From assembly GCA_016933255.1 (NCBI GenBank), contig JAFGBF010000010.1:1-64000 (forward strand): DNA of 64,000 nucleotides. The letters run 5' to 3'. Below are positions 1 to 9,107 of the stretch, piece after piece. Under the pieces are notes generated by a model, which searched no databases, was not told the DNA's origin, and saw nothing but the letters and a program-made list of their open reading frames with translations. This DNA comes from Candidatus Krumholzibacteriota bacterium. Its GTDB lineage: Bacteria; Krumholzibacteriota; Krumholzibacteriia; Krumholzibacteriales; Krumholzibacteriaceae. Position numbers and translations under genes: made by a program. Every line of letters begins with the position of its first letter. Within the stretch, counting starts at the first letter, position 1.

Positions 1-57
1 CAACATTAATCCCCCGGAAGGCCGACCAGCTTTTCGGAGGGCATTTCCGGCCTGTCG

Positions 58-1731
58 TCAGTTGACCGCATATTTCTTTTCTATCTCGAATGAAGGGATG
101 ATGTCGACCGGGACCTGATCGAGCTTCTTCAGCGAAGCGGCGACATCCTCTCCCATATTCCCGTACTTTTCGATATATTTTTTGGCGGCATCATAATCCC
201 CGCGGGCCTGGATCATAAGGATCTCCTGCGAAAGAGCCCTTACCGCGCTTTTAGCGAGAGCAAAATCTACCGACCAGAGCCCGGTATCCGGATCCTGTTT
301 GTAGGCGCCTTTTTCTTTCATGAAATTAAATATAATCATGTTCGCCCTGCCGTGAGCTTCATCGACACCGAACCTGACCGAGCGGAAGAACCCTGCCAGA
401 AAAGAAACTGCCGTCTCATTCTCCAGCCTGTTGTCATAAAACCCTTCATTGATAAGATAATAAAAATTGTACTCTCCCACAACATCTGCTTTCGCTTCCT
501 CGATCGCGGAGTATGTATTGCTCAACATCTTGTTCACCGATGTTACCGTGCCGTCTTCGAGAGTGATCGTCCCGGGACCAAGGCCGTGAGAGAATTCGTG
601 CAGAAGGATATGGTTGAAATACGCTTCGAAGGTAAGGTATTTCAGCTGATCTTTCGCTATGACTCTTTCTGCGATCGGCACAAGGATCTTGTCGAACTTG
701 GCGTGGCACATATTGCGGAGCATTACTTTTTTGCAGCCCTTCGCTTCACGGACCCGCTCGTCGTTCGGCAGATTGAAAGCGAGAGTCTGCACCCCTGCTT
801 TCGTATCGCCGGCAGAGAACACCTCATCGACTATCGAGATCGGTGAATCGCTTCCCCTGCTGAAGTTTTTGTATTTGTCGTCGATAGGAAGATTTCTCTC
901 CATCTTCCCGAGATAACCTTTCAGTCCGTCGAGCTTGCGGCTCTCCTCAGGGTCGCGGATACAGAGGAAAGACTCAAAAGCCGCTTTGTAATTGAAGATA
1001 TTATCCTCATAGACCTCGTAAGGGCCGATCGTTATATCGACCAGATTGTCGGCGATATCCATCCAGTCCATATCGCTTTGAAAATAATCGTCATGCAGGA
1101 ACGCTTCCGCCCTTGATCTTAAAAATTTCGCGAGTGTCGCATTCCCCGTAAGATCTGCCGCTTCGTTCATATACCCGGCCGCTTCTTCGAGTTTTTCCCT
1201 GTATACTGAAGAATAAGGGACCGCTTTGAGCCCGCCGTCGCCGGTCCGCCGTATCACAGTGAAATTACTCTCGAAATCCTCCGCATCCTCCGGATGCGCC
1301 GCTACCCAGTTCTCGAATTCTTCTCTCGACATATCTTCTGGATAGAAACTGACGCCGTCCGGCTTCTCTTTTAATCCTATGAAAGGCTCATCCTCGGCGA
1401 GTCTGTCCCACGGACCGAAATTAAGGTCGAAGAACCGAAGTGTCTTTTTGTCTCCTTTTGCAACGAGTTTTTTCCTTAGTTCCCCGTTCCCTTCCGAGAC
1501 CTGCCTGAGAAACAGTTCATCCATAACCTTCGAAGCACGGTACAGCTTCTCCAGCACGACCGACTCTTTTTCATCGAGGAGTTCCCAGGGGACTTTCAGT
1601 TCTACCGGCGCGTATGGCGCCATCCTATCTTCGATGCTCTTTGCTTTTACCATCTCTTCTCCCTGGATCGTCCCGGCGAGCGTCACCGCCGCAAGGCAAA
1701 TACCGAAAATGACCACGGCTATCTGTTTCAT
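58..1731 (-). CDS. M49-like (dipeptidyl-peptidase III-type) zinc peptidase, exported
   Basis: About 557 residues with an N-terminal signal peptide (hydrophobic stretch near residues 5-21), so it probably acts in the periplasm or outside. The zinc site is HEFSH (His379, Glu380, His383) followed by GLGPG, with a second motif EEAKAD near 412-417 that would give the third ligand. This pair resembles bacterial relatives of peptidase family M49. Classical DPP III has a longer HExxxH helix, whereas this protein has HExxH, so substrate and true peptidase activity are uncertain. The longest frame begins with a TTG directly before an ATG; AAAGGAG lies five bases before that ATG, so the ATG at 1731 is preferred. 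The neighbouring upstream gene is on the same strand but 227 bases away, so no operon is evident. Confidence 0.75.
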   Translation of the reverse strand: MKQIAVVIFGICLAAVTLAGTIQGEEMVKAKSIEDRMAPYAPVELKVPWELLDEKESVVLEKLYRASKVMDELFLRQVSEGNGELRKKLVAKGDKKTLRFFDLNFGPWDRLAEDEPFIGLKEKPDGVSFYPEDMSREEFENWVAAHPEDAEDFESNFTVIRRTGDGGLKAVPYSSVYREKLEEAAGYMNEAADLTGNATLAKFLRSRAEAFLHDDYFQSDMDWMDIADNLVDITIGPYEVYEDNIFNYKAAFESFLCIRDPEESRKLDGLKGYLGKMERNLPIDDKYKNFSRGSDSPISIVDEVFSAGDTKAGVQTLAFNLPNDERVREAKGCKKVMLRNMCHAKFDKILVPIAERVIAKDQLKYLTFEAYFNHILLHEFSHGLGPGTITLEDGTVTSVNKMLSNTYSAIEEAKADVVGEYNFYYLINEGFYDNRLENETAVSFLAGFFRSVRFGVDEAHGRANMIIFNFMKEKGAYKQDPDTGLWSVDFALAKSAVRALSQEILMIQARGDYDAAKKYIEKYGNMGEDVAASLKKLDQVPVDIIPSFEIEKKYAVN

Positions 1732-1958
1732 CAAGGCTCCTTTCGCTCCGCAGCGGTCTCTCCAATGACCGCCTGGGCTTATCAGCAGGTTCGATCTTTG
1801 TCCGGCAGCCGTTCCGACCGCCCCCGAAGCGTATTATCTCAAAACTGCCTCGATCATTCAAGAAAGAGTATCCGCCGATCCAAGATTTCCAGATCAGGGA
1901 GAGGATCGCGCTACGGGCGGGCCGCTGTAGAAAGATCTATCTCTATCTTTAATATATT

Positions 1959-4900
1959 TCAGGTTAGCAAAAGAACATCTTCGCCTATACCGACATCTAT
2001 CCTCGAAACCGAGCCTGTCCTGTCGAAGAGCGGCCGGCTTGAGACACGATCGAGCAAGCAGCCTTTCTCCCTTACTTTCGATCCGCCGGCTGATTCGACT
2101 TCAAGCCACTTCTCTCCGGCGGTCAGGTGATATATCACGGGGACCTGGCAGAATGTAAAGGCGAGGCAGCCTTCCGGGACCGTTATCGTCCTGTATTTTC
2201 CATCGATGCCGTAGAACCCGAAATCCGCTTCCGCGCTGAGAAACTCGCTTCTTCTCAGGATAACCGGATCGAAGATGACCCGGCCTTCATCGACCACGAC
2301 CCCCAGTTCGCCCAGCCTTGTGATTATCTCTTCCTTCACCTGCCCGGTCATCCCGGGCTGTTGTGCTCCGGCATGCTTCGGAGTATGCGAATATGGATCC
2401 GTGGGAAACGCTCCGTATTCCCCCGCTGTCTTTTCGAAACTGAGTCCCGACCTGATCCTGTAATAATACCCGGCAAGCGATCCTTTGACAGTTTCGGGCA
2501 ATCCTTTCCTGAAGGCCTTAAGCGCGGCCTCCTGCACCGCGAGGAGGAGCTTCGATACCATATGCCAGTAGATGCACCCGAGCCCTTCATACCCGTACAT
2601 CCTCCCCGACCTGCCGGTGAACGCCTTGTGCCTGAAGACCTCTTCGAAGATATCCAGGACCGCGGCGCGGCCGGGCCCGACCTTTTCCTTCCACTCCGGA
2701 TCCTCCGCAAGGTGTTCCAGGGCTTTCGAAAGATCATCGGCGTTGGAGAAATCGCCGCTGAACCTTACGACGCCCGACCTGTCCATCGCCACGATACTGC
2801 CGTCGCCCCGCTCGAGCAGTTCCCGAAGGAGCGGCGCCATTTTAAGGCTTTCGTCGGGGACGGCATTGATATCGAGGAAGGCCGGAAGATCCTTTTCAGG
2901 ATAGAGCATAAAACTGTTTTGGTCCCTGCGGTATAGCTGGCTGTCATAGAGGCTGGACAGCAGTTCTGCCACAGCATCCGGCTCCAGCACACCGGAACTT
3001 ATAGCGGCGACCTGCCCCTCGAGCATCTCGTAGAGGCGTTCGATCTGCGCCTGCCCGCTTTCATTTTTCATCTCGAGGATGTTATACGAGTGGAAAAGCC
3101 CGTCTGCTCTTCTGTTAGCCTCGATAGAATGGTCTATGTACTGCATTGTGATCTCGAGGAATGAATCGATCTTGCCGATATGAACCCTTTTCTTTCCGGA
3201 AAAACCGTTCGAATAGACCGATCCCCTGTACTCTTCGAAAGCCTTCCCAAGAGCATCCATAATGCGCCTCCGGGAGCTGTCATCGATCTCCGGCGAACTT
3301 TCCAGCGCGGCGCGTCCATCGCCGAGAATGCCGTTTATCCTTTCCATCCAGTCTGCGACCTCGATCGAGATCTCCGGCCCGGCTATAGTGAACCGTTTGA
3401 TCGCCGACATCAGGCATGAGATGTGCCTGCGCAGATAATAGAGGGTCACAGCCGACAGACCGTTTCCTGCAAGGGCGTTGTTGGCATCATTCCATTCCGG
3501 CCTCTGCGTGTTCATCCATATTCCGCCTCCGGGGACAAGGCAGGAGATCTTCGCCAGGACCGGCACCAGAAGTTTTTCCAGCAGGTTTACGTGATAGATC
3601 CCTCCCGAAGGACCCAGGACCAGCTTACCGTCAGTCCCTTCATTATCGACACGCAAGGCGACATTCGCGGCATGCCCCGCGTCATAATCAATCGTCGAGC
3701 GGGGGTCATCCACTATCTGATCGTAAGGCTTGATACTGTAAGGAACATCGGCGTACGCAAACACCTCTTTCGTCATCATATCATTAAGCACCCCGGGATA
3801 GTATCTCGGTAGGGCCTCCAGGAACTTGAGCAGGTATATTATCTGATGATCGCCCCAGTAACCGATATAGCTCCACGGGTCGTCAGGGTCTGAGACCTCC
3901 CAGTCGATCCCGTCGCGAGTGATCCTGTACGGGTTGAACCCGTCCACCGTCGAGGCGTTCACGAATTTCGCGATCATGCCGGGGATGAATCCGGGGAAGC
4001 TGAGGCAGAGCGCTTCCCAGTTCTGGAAAATATCGCGCCAATTTCCCTCGTAGTACAGGACCTTCTTTCCTCCCGGGCCGTTGACACGGATCGAGAACCT
4101 GTTCCAGGGGCGGCTCGGGTCCCCGTGGCGGCGCCCGAAATAGAGCGGCATGTATTCATAGACAAGACGTACAAGATCGGCGTTCCCGGTCTCTTCCATC
4201 TCCTTGAGAAGCTCGCTGGTTGTAATCGATCCGGGGAGGCTGCCGAGCACCTCTTTTTCATCCTCAGCTACAGGCCTGTTCCTCGTTCTGACAAAATCTC
4301 TGAAATCTTCAACCTGAATATCATACCCCGAGGAAAATATCCCCCCCCGCATGCAGTTGAACAGGACATTGGCAAAATGATGGGCCACCGCATCCGGGTC
4401 GCCGGTCTTCTGTATCCCGTCGGCGCTGCCTACTATCCTGACAAGGTTATCCGTTGAAGCAGCGAGGGACCCCTCGATCTCTTTCCCCAGATCGCCGCTT
4501 TCCAACAACCTTCCTTTGAGCGATACAAGCTGGAGATGGTCCCTGCAGGCATCGGCCGAGATATGCCATTTCAATCTTTCTCCGGGAGAGATATCGAATT
4601 CGGAAGCGATCAGGTAGTTGCCGCGCCTGCCGGTCAGAAGACCGGAGGACGGAGGGGTCTTACGGTCCCTGAACAACGAGATCGTTTCGATCGGCAGATA
4701 CACGCTGAAATCGAACGGAGCCGAGCACCAGGCCACGTTCGCTCGCAGCTGTTCAGCCGCTTCCGCGCGATCGATGATCCTGGAGGTCAGCGAATAGACA
4801 GCCATCCCCGATCCGGGGTCCAGGTCCGTTCTCTTGTACGCGTCTACAAGGCTGCTCGACTGCTGATACAGTGCAAGCGGAGCGCCGCACGGAAGGATGT

Positions 4901-5417
4901 TTCTCAACCCGTCGAGTATCGACAAACGAAGCTTACTTTTCGCAGAGGATGTGATCGTACATGTCCGGATATGCCCGAACTCGTCAGATGCGGACCACCT
5001 GTACCTGAACGTCAGCTTCAGCCGCTGATAGATCTCTTCGAAGATCACGCTGTTTCCGGCGACGCTCTTGTACAGATTACGGCGGCACCCCGGGTCTTTG
5101 GGGCAGGCGCTGAACGGTTCCCACAGATCTCCATCGTATTCCCCCCCTTCGACCCTTATCAATGTCACGGGCCCCGTATGGTGATGGCCGTCGTACAATC
5201 TGTCTACTGTCTCATAAGGGAAAATGCTTCCATCGGGATCGACCCGTCCCGCGGTAAGGCCTCCGCTCGAAGCTATGAACATCCACAGGTCGGTATCGCT
5301 AGGAATCGACATCAGGAACGGCGGCATAAGGTCGTAATCGAGTATCCTTGAATATTCCTCCCCATCGATGGAAATATATCCGGCCCCGGCTCTTTTGCTG
5401 TCTTTCCCGTATCTCAT
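1959..5417 (-). CDS. very large GH94-like glycoside phosphorylase (GH149/GH161-type candidate)
   Basis: 1152 residues without a signal peptide, so probably cytoplasmic. Around residues 460-466 it has WRDIFQN, which matches the WRDxxQD motif carrying the catalytic aspartate (here Asp462) in GH94 phosphorylases. A second landmark, EWNDANN near 641-647, recalls the WNDGMN block of that clan, and the C-terminal part has QQPGMTGQVKEE. The N-terminal region (about 30-80) looks like a beta-sandwich substrate domain. Length over 1100 residues is usual for the beta-1,3-glucan phosphorylase families GH149 and GH161 and too long for ordinary cellobiose phosphorylase. With GH16 and GH1 genes nearby, phosphorolysis of imported beta-glucan oligosaccharides is a reasonable inference. 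The exact family assignment is from memory of motifs and is not certain. Confidence 0.55.
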   Translation of the reverse strand: MRYGKDSKRAGAGYISIDGEEYSRILDYDLMPPFLMSIPSDTDLWMFIASSGGLTAGRVDPDGSIFPYETVDRLYDGHHHTGPVTLIRVEGGEYDGDLWEPFSACPKDPGCRRNLYKSVAGNSVIFEEIYQRLKLTFRYRWSASDEFGHIRTCTITSSAKSKLRLSILDGLRNILPCGAPLALYQQSSSLVDAYKRTDLDPGSGMAVYSLTSRIIDRAEAAEQLRANVAWCSAPFDFSVYLPIETISLFRDRKTPPSSGLLTGRRGNYLIASEFDISPGERLKWHISADACRDHLQLVSLKGRLLESGDLGKEIEGSLAASTDNLVRIVGSADGIQKTGDPDAVAHHFANVLFNCMRGGIFSSGYDIQVEDFRDFVRTRNRPVAEDEKEVLGSLPGSITTSELLKEMEETGNADLVRLVYEYMPLYFGRRHGDPSRPWNRFSIRVNGPGGKKVLYYEGNWRDIFQNWEALCLSFPGFIPGMIAKFVNASTVDGFNPYRITRDGIDWEVSDPDDPWSYIGYWGDHQIIYLLKFLEALPRYYPGVLNDMMTKEVFAYADVPYSIKPYDQIVDDPRSTIDYDAGHAANVALRVDNEGTDGKLVLGPSGGIYHVNLLEKLLVPVLAKISCLVPGGGIWMNTQRPEWNDANNALAGNGLSAVTLYYLRRHISCLMSAIKRFTIAGPEISIEVADWMERINGILGDGRAALESSPEIDDSSRRRIMDALGKAFEEYRGSVYSNGFSGKKRVHIGKIDSFLEITMQYIDHSIEANRRADGLFHSYNILEMKNESGQAQIERLYEMLEGQVAAISSGVLEPDAVAELLSSLYDSQLYRRDQNSFMLYPEKDLPAFLDINAVPDESLKMAPLLRELLERGDGSIVAMDRSGVVRFSGDFSNADDLSKALEHLAEDPEWKEKVGPGRAAVLDIFEEVFRHKAFTGRSGRMYGYEGLGCIYWHMVSKLLLAVQEAALKAFRKGLPETVKGSLAGYYYRIRSGLSFEKTAGEYGAFPTDPYSHTPKHAGAQQPGMTGQVKEEIITRLGELGVVVDEGRVIFDPVILRRSEFLSAEADFGFYGIDGKYRTITVPEGCLAFTFCQVPVIYHLTAGEKWLEVESAGGSKVREKGCLLDRVSSRPLFDRTGSVSRIDVGIGEDVLLLT

Positions 5418-5591
5418 CAGATACCTGCCCCTTTAATCCGTGGACCGGGCCTGGAGACCGTCCGAAGACAGTTCCGGCCTCACCGCGTCCCCCCGCTGTA
5501 AGCATACCCGAAACAGTAGAACTATATCGGCATATCGTTTCTTTTGCAACAGGGAACGGATCGTGCGCCGGCCGCGGGAGTGGAGATATCC

Positions 5592-5620
5592 TTGATTAAG
5601 GGGGAACTTTCGATTACAAT
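5592..5620 (+). promoter_or_regulatory. sigma-70-type promoter of the aldo/keto reductase gene
   Basis: TTGATT (5592-5597) and TACAAT (5615-5620) are separated by exactly 17 bases, and the predicted start of transcription near 5627 lies about 47 bases before the reductase start codon. Confidence 0.6.
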
Positions 5621-5673
5621 CTCTCATAGGTGTCAGGATATACAGGCTCCTCAGAACAGGCTCTGAAAAACAG

Positions 5674-6576
5674 ATGAAAATCAAACTGGCAAATAACGGA
5701 CCCGAAGTCTCGAGGATTGTCCTCGGAATGATGCGGTCGATGTCCTGGAACCTTTCACCTTCCGGTCTCCTCGATATGATCACGAGATCGATAGAGAACG
5801 GTATTTCGACATTCGACCATGCCGACATATACGGCGATCATTCATGCGAGGAGTTTTTCGGAAAGGCGGTTTCTTCCGCGCCCTCGCTTCGATCAAGGAT
5901 ACAGATCATAACGAAGTGCGGTATCATGCTTGTGTCGGAGAAAAATCCGGGATGCCGGCTCAAACATTACGACACATCGAAGAGCCATATCATCAGATCG
6001 GCCGAAAATTCACTGAAAAGGCTTGGAACCGATTATATCGACATCCTGCTTATCCACCGCCCCGATCCGCTGATCGATGTCGACGCGGTTGCCGAGGCTT
6101 TCGCTTCACTCAGAAAATCCGGAAAGGTTCTCCATTTCGGGGTTTCCAACTTTTCACCGTCCAAATACCGGCTGCTGTCATCACGGATGGATATCCCGCT
6201 TGTCACCAATCAGGTCGAATGCTCCGTACTTCATCTCGACCCGTTCGAAGACGGTACGCTCGACTCATGCGTTATCAACGGCGTGCATCCGATGGCCTGG
6301 GCGCCCCTCGGCGGAGGGGAGCTTTTCAGAGAAACATCCCCGCGCGCAGAACTGGTCCGCGGCGCTCTGGAAGAAATCGGAAAGTCTCACGGCAACCTCC
6401 CGATAGATATGGTCGCGCTGGCGTGGCTGATCAGACACCCTGCCGGAATAGTCCCGGTGATCGGAACGGGAAATATCGACAGGACAAGGAAGGCTGTCAA
6501 GGCTGTCGATCTGGAGATCTCCCGCGAAGAGTGGTTTCAGGTATGGACCGCTTCGAAGGGTGCCCCTGTACCGTGA
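5674..6576 (+). CDS. aldo/keto reductase (YdhF-like)
   Basis: 300-residue single-domain NAD(P)H-dependent oxidoreductase of the AKR superfamily. The catalytic tetrad is visible: FDHADIYG with Asp48 and Tyr53, Lys81 in IITKCG, and His128 in LLIHRPD; the C-terminal part has VIGTGNIDRTRKA, the nucleotide-binding region. The opening (RIVLGMMRSMSW) and overall layout fit the YdhF branch. It is expected to be cytoplasmic. Substrate cannot be read from sequence; its position between two sugar-degradation genes makes a sugar or sugar-derived carbonyl plausible but unproven. A good promoter lies just upstream, and the next gene has its own upstream region, so it is probably a single-gene transcript. 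The ribosome binding site before this ATG is weak. Confidence 0.85.
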   Translation: MKIKLANNGPEVSRIVLGMMRSMSWNLSPSGLLDMITRSIENGISTFDHADIYGDHSCEEFFGKAVSSAPSLRSRIQIITKCGIMLVSEKNPGCRLKHYDTSKSHIIRSAENSLKRLGTDYIDILLIHRPDPLIDVDAVAEAFASLRKSGKVLHFGVSNFSPSKYRLLSSRMDIPLVTNQVECSVLHLDPFEDGTLDSCVINGVHPMAWAPLGGGELFRETSPRAELVRGALEEIGKSHGNLPIDMVALAWLIRHPAGIVPVIGTGNIDRTRKAVKAVDLEISREEWFQVWTASKGAPVP

Positions 6577-6655
6577 CCTGAATTGATGCAATTCGCTTAT
6601 CTTTTTATTTTACGTATTATTGCCTGATATTGAAAACTCGTGCGCACGCATTCTA

Positions 6656-6701
6656 TTGACTTTGGCCAAAAAGCTGTCAATTATTATGGTAACGGTATAC
6701 T
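6656..6701 (+). promoter_or_regulatory. possible promoter(s) of the CBM lipoprotein / GH16 gene pair
   Basis: Two overlapping candidates: TTGACT (6656-6661) with AATTAT (6679-6684) at 17 bases, and CTGTCA (6674-6679) with TATACT (6696-6701) at 16 bases. The 10-base palindrome TTTGGCCAAA (6661-6670) lies in between and could be an operator. None is a full consensus match. Confidence 0.35.
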
Positions 6702-6751
6702 ATGATATCAATCGGCCCTTTAATACCGGAATAACCTGGATGGAGGAATAA

Positions 6752-8140
6752 ATGTGCAATTCAACCATAATTTCAAAACTTGCTGTATTCTTCTTCATTA
6801 TCCTGGCCGCGTCAGGATGCGAAAGGGACACGACAGGCCTCGAACCGGTGCCCGGTATCCCCGACCCTGTCGTCTTCGATGATGATTTCAGTTCGTACTT
6901 AGATTACAGAGCATTCGAGGGGTCCGATCTCAACGCCCTGTCGATAGACACCGAAATAAGACACTCCGGCACAGCTTCGCTGAAGGTCAATGTTCCGGAT
7001 CCTGGAAGTTACGCGGGCGGCACGTTCTGCACGCCCCGACTGAGGGATCTGACCTCGTATGACGCGCTGGGTTTCTGGGCGAGGGCGAGCAGGAGTCAGC
7101 TCGTGAACGAAATCGGATTCGGAATCGATGCTTCATGGGAAACAAAGTACCAGGTCACGGCGTTTAATATTCCGCTAGACACCCAATGGAAGAAATACTA
7201 CATACCTATCCCTAACCCTGAACGCCTGAGCTATGAAGGAGGCCTTTTCTTCTACTCTGATAATGCGGATGATGATACTGAAGGGTATGAGATATGGTTC
7301 GATGATGTGATATTTGAAAAAGTCGAGCCGGGGACGATTACCAACCCGAGGCCGGAGATGGAGTCGTCGGAATTAGGCGCGTTTATCGGGGCAACGGTCG
7401 ATATGCCCGGCGCAACGGTGACTTACAGCATAAACGGCGAGGACCTTACTATCTCCTGCAAGCCGGGATACCTGACCTTCTTCTCTTCGAACGAGGAGGT
7501 TGTCCAGGTTTCCGGTGAATCTGTGAATGTGGTCGGGGAAGGGACAGCCGAGATCTCCGCAACCCTTTACGGCACACCTGTAGACGGAACGGTTCAGATC
7601 GAAGCGGGTCCTGCTCCTCTGGTTCCTGCTCCGGTTCCGCAGCAGTCCGGGGCGAATGTGATATCGCTCTTCAGCAACGTATATGATGACATCCAAGTAG
7701 ACAGTTGGTCGGCAGACTGGCCAGATATGGCCGATGTCGCCGATTTCAAGATAGGAGAGGATGACTTGAAGGTCTATACGAATCTTATTTATGCCGGGAT
7801 AACCTTTGAAAACGATCTTATAGATGCAGCCGACATGGATTATTTCCATATAGACGTCTGGCTGCCCGAAGGAGTGACTCTGTTCAAGGTCAAGCTGGTG
7901 GATTTCGGAGAGGACGGAACCTGGCAGGGCGCACCCGACAGCCAGTGTGAACTGACATTCGACGCAGGTTCGACACCTGCGCTAGTCACAGGCGATTGGT
8001 TCAGCCTTGATATCCCGATCGAGGATTTCATGTACGGCACAGAGGGCCTTTTCGCCAGGGAACATCTCGCTCAGATGCTCCTCTCGGGCACAGGGAATAC
8101 TGCGTTTGTAGACAACATCTATTTCTACATGAATCCGTAG
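6752..8140 (+). CDS. carbohydrate-binding lipoprotein with two beta-sandwich domains and a bacterial Ig-like domain
   Basis: 462 residues. The leader ends in the lipobox LAASGC, so the mature protein should be lipid-anchored at Cys23. Residues about 40-190 look like a CBM-type jelly-roll (aromatic-rich, ending in YEIWFDDVIFEKV). Residues about 200-285 resemble a Big_2-type bacterial Ig domain (GTAEISATL). The C-terminal part from about 300 to 462 looks like another carbohydrate-binding sandwich ending in NTAFVDNIYFYMNP. No catalytic residues are recognised. A GH16 lipoprotein gene follows 33 bases downstream on the same strand, so this is likely a surface glucan-binding partner of that enzyme. 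The ribosome binding site TGGAGGAATAA is good. The binding specificity is inferred only from context. Confidence 0.6.
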   Translation: MCNSTIISKLAVFFFIILAASGCERDTTGLEPVPGIPDPVVFDDDFSSYLDYRAFEGSDLNALSIDTEIRHSGTASLKVNVPDPGSYAGGTFCTPRLRDLTSYDALGFWARASRSQLVNEIGFGIDASWETKYQVTAFNIPLDTQWKKYYIPIPNPERLSYEGGLFFYSDNADDDTEGYEIWFDDVIFEKVEPGTITNPRPEMESSELGAFIGATVDMPGATVTYSINGEDLTISCKPGYLTFFSSNEEVVQVSGESVNVVGEGTAEISATLYGTPVDGTVQIEAGPAPLVPAPVPQQSGANVISLFSNVYDDIQVDSWSADWPDMADVADFKIGEDDLKVYTNLIYAGITFENDLIDAADMDYFHIDVWLPEGVTLFKVKLVDFGEDGTWQGAPDSQCELTFDAGSTPALVTGDWFSLDIPIEDFMYGTEGLFAREHLAQMLLSGTGNTAFVDNIYFYMNP

Positions 8141-8173
8141 GCATTCTGCCGGGGGCGGAAAGGAGAAGACATA

Positions 8174-9028
8174 TTGGGGAAATATCAGGCAGGTATCATA
8201 ACGATTTCCGCGAAGATCATCCTGATATCGGCTCTTATTGCGCCATTCTACCTTTCCGGTTGCAGCAAAGAAGAGTCTCTTAAGTGGACCCTGACCTTCG
8301 AGGATGAATTCGAGGGAGCAGCAGGAGAGTCGCCGGACCCCTCGGTCTGGAGTTTCGACATCGGGACCGACTGGGGGAACGACCAGCTCGAATATGACAC
8401 CGACCGGCCCGAAAACGTGTCGCTCGACGGTTACGGCCACCTGGAAATAACCGCGGAGGAAGAATCAGAGAAATTAGCAGAATTCGAATTCTGTGATTAT
8501 ACTTCCGGGCGGATCAAGACTTTGGGTACCTTCGAACAGACTTACGGCCGGTTCGAAGCGAGGATAAAACTCCCCGTAGGTGCGGGTATCTGGCCGGCTT
8601 TCTGGCTCCTCGGAAGCAATATCGATGATGTGGTCCCCGTCGAATGGCCCGAGTGCGGAGAGATCGACATCATGGAATACAGGGGACAGGAACCGAACAT
8701 ACTTTACGGAAGCCTGCACGGCCCCGGATATTACGGAGGTACTGCTATATCCCGGCGTCTCGTCCTCGACTACCCCCTCAACGCGGAGTACCACGTATTC
8801 TCGATAGCATGGAGCAATAACAAGATCACATGGATGATAGATGAGGTGCCGTATCTGACGGTGACTCCGGCCGATCTTCCTCCCGACGCCCAGTGGGTCT
8901 TCAATCACCCGTTCTTCATAATCCTCAATGTCGCCGTAGGAGGAAATTTTGTCGGAGATCCTGACGAGTCGACGAAGTTCCCGCAGAAGATGCTAGTCGA
9001 CTGGGTAAGGGTATACCGGGGAGATTGA
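8174..9028 (+). CDS. GH16 endo-beta-glucanase lipoprotein (laminarinase-type active site)
   Basis: 284 residues starting at a TTG preceded by GGAAAGGAGAAG. The leader has the lipobox YLSGC (Cys30), so the enzyme is probably lipid-anchored. The single GH16 domain covers about residues 38-284. The active-site strand reads GEIDIME: Glu163 should be the nucleophile, Asp165 the helper and Glu168 the acid/base. This is the ExDxxE, beta-bulge form found in laminarinases and agarases. GIWPAFWLL near 138-146 is also typical of the family. It is a retaining endo-hydrolase that would cut beta-1,3 or beta-1,3/1,4-glucan at the cell surface. It follows the CBM lipoprotein gene by 33 bases and converges with the GH-A/barrel gene on the other strand. 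Confidence 0.88.
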   Translation: MGKYQAGIITISAKIILISALIAPFYLSGCSKEESLKWTLTFEDEFEGAAGESPDPSVWSFDIGTDWGNDQLEYDTDRPENVSLDGYGHLEITAEEESEKLAEFEFCDYTSGRIKTLGTFEQTYGRFEARIKLPVGAGIWPAFWLLGSNIDDVVPVEWPECGEIDIMEYRGQEPNILYGSLHGPGYYGGTAISRRLVLDYPLNAEYHVFSIAWSNNKITWMIDEVPYLTVTPADLPPDAQWVFNHPFFIILNVAVGGNFVGDPDESTKFPQKMLVDWVRVYRGD

Positions 9029-9107
9029 CCCACGGCAGGCTGCCACCCGGCCTGATAGTCATTCTGACAGTGATATTCCCGTTTCTTTCGGAAACGGCCT
9101 GCTCATG

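Noticed and set aside
1735-1958. Possible tRNA at a GGTTCGATC string near 1787
   Set aside because: No acceptor stem or anticodon arm can be drawn around it.
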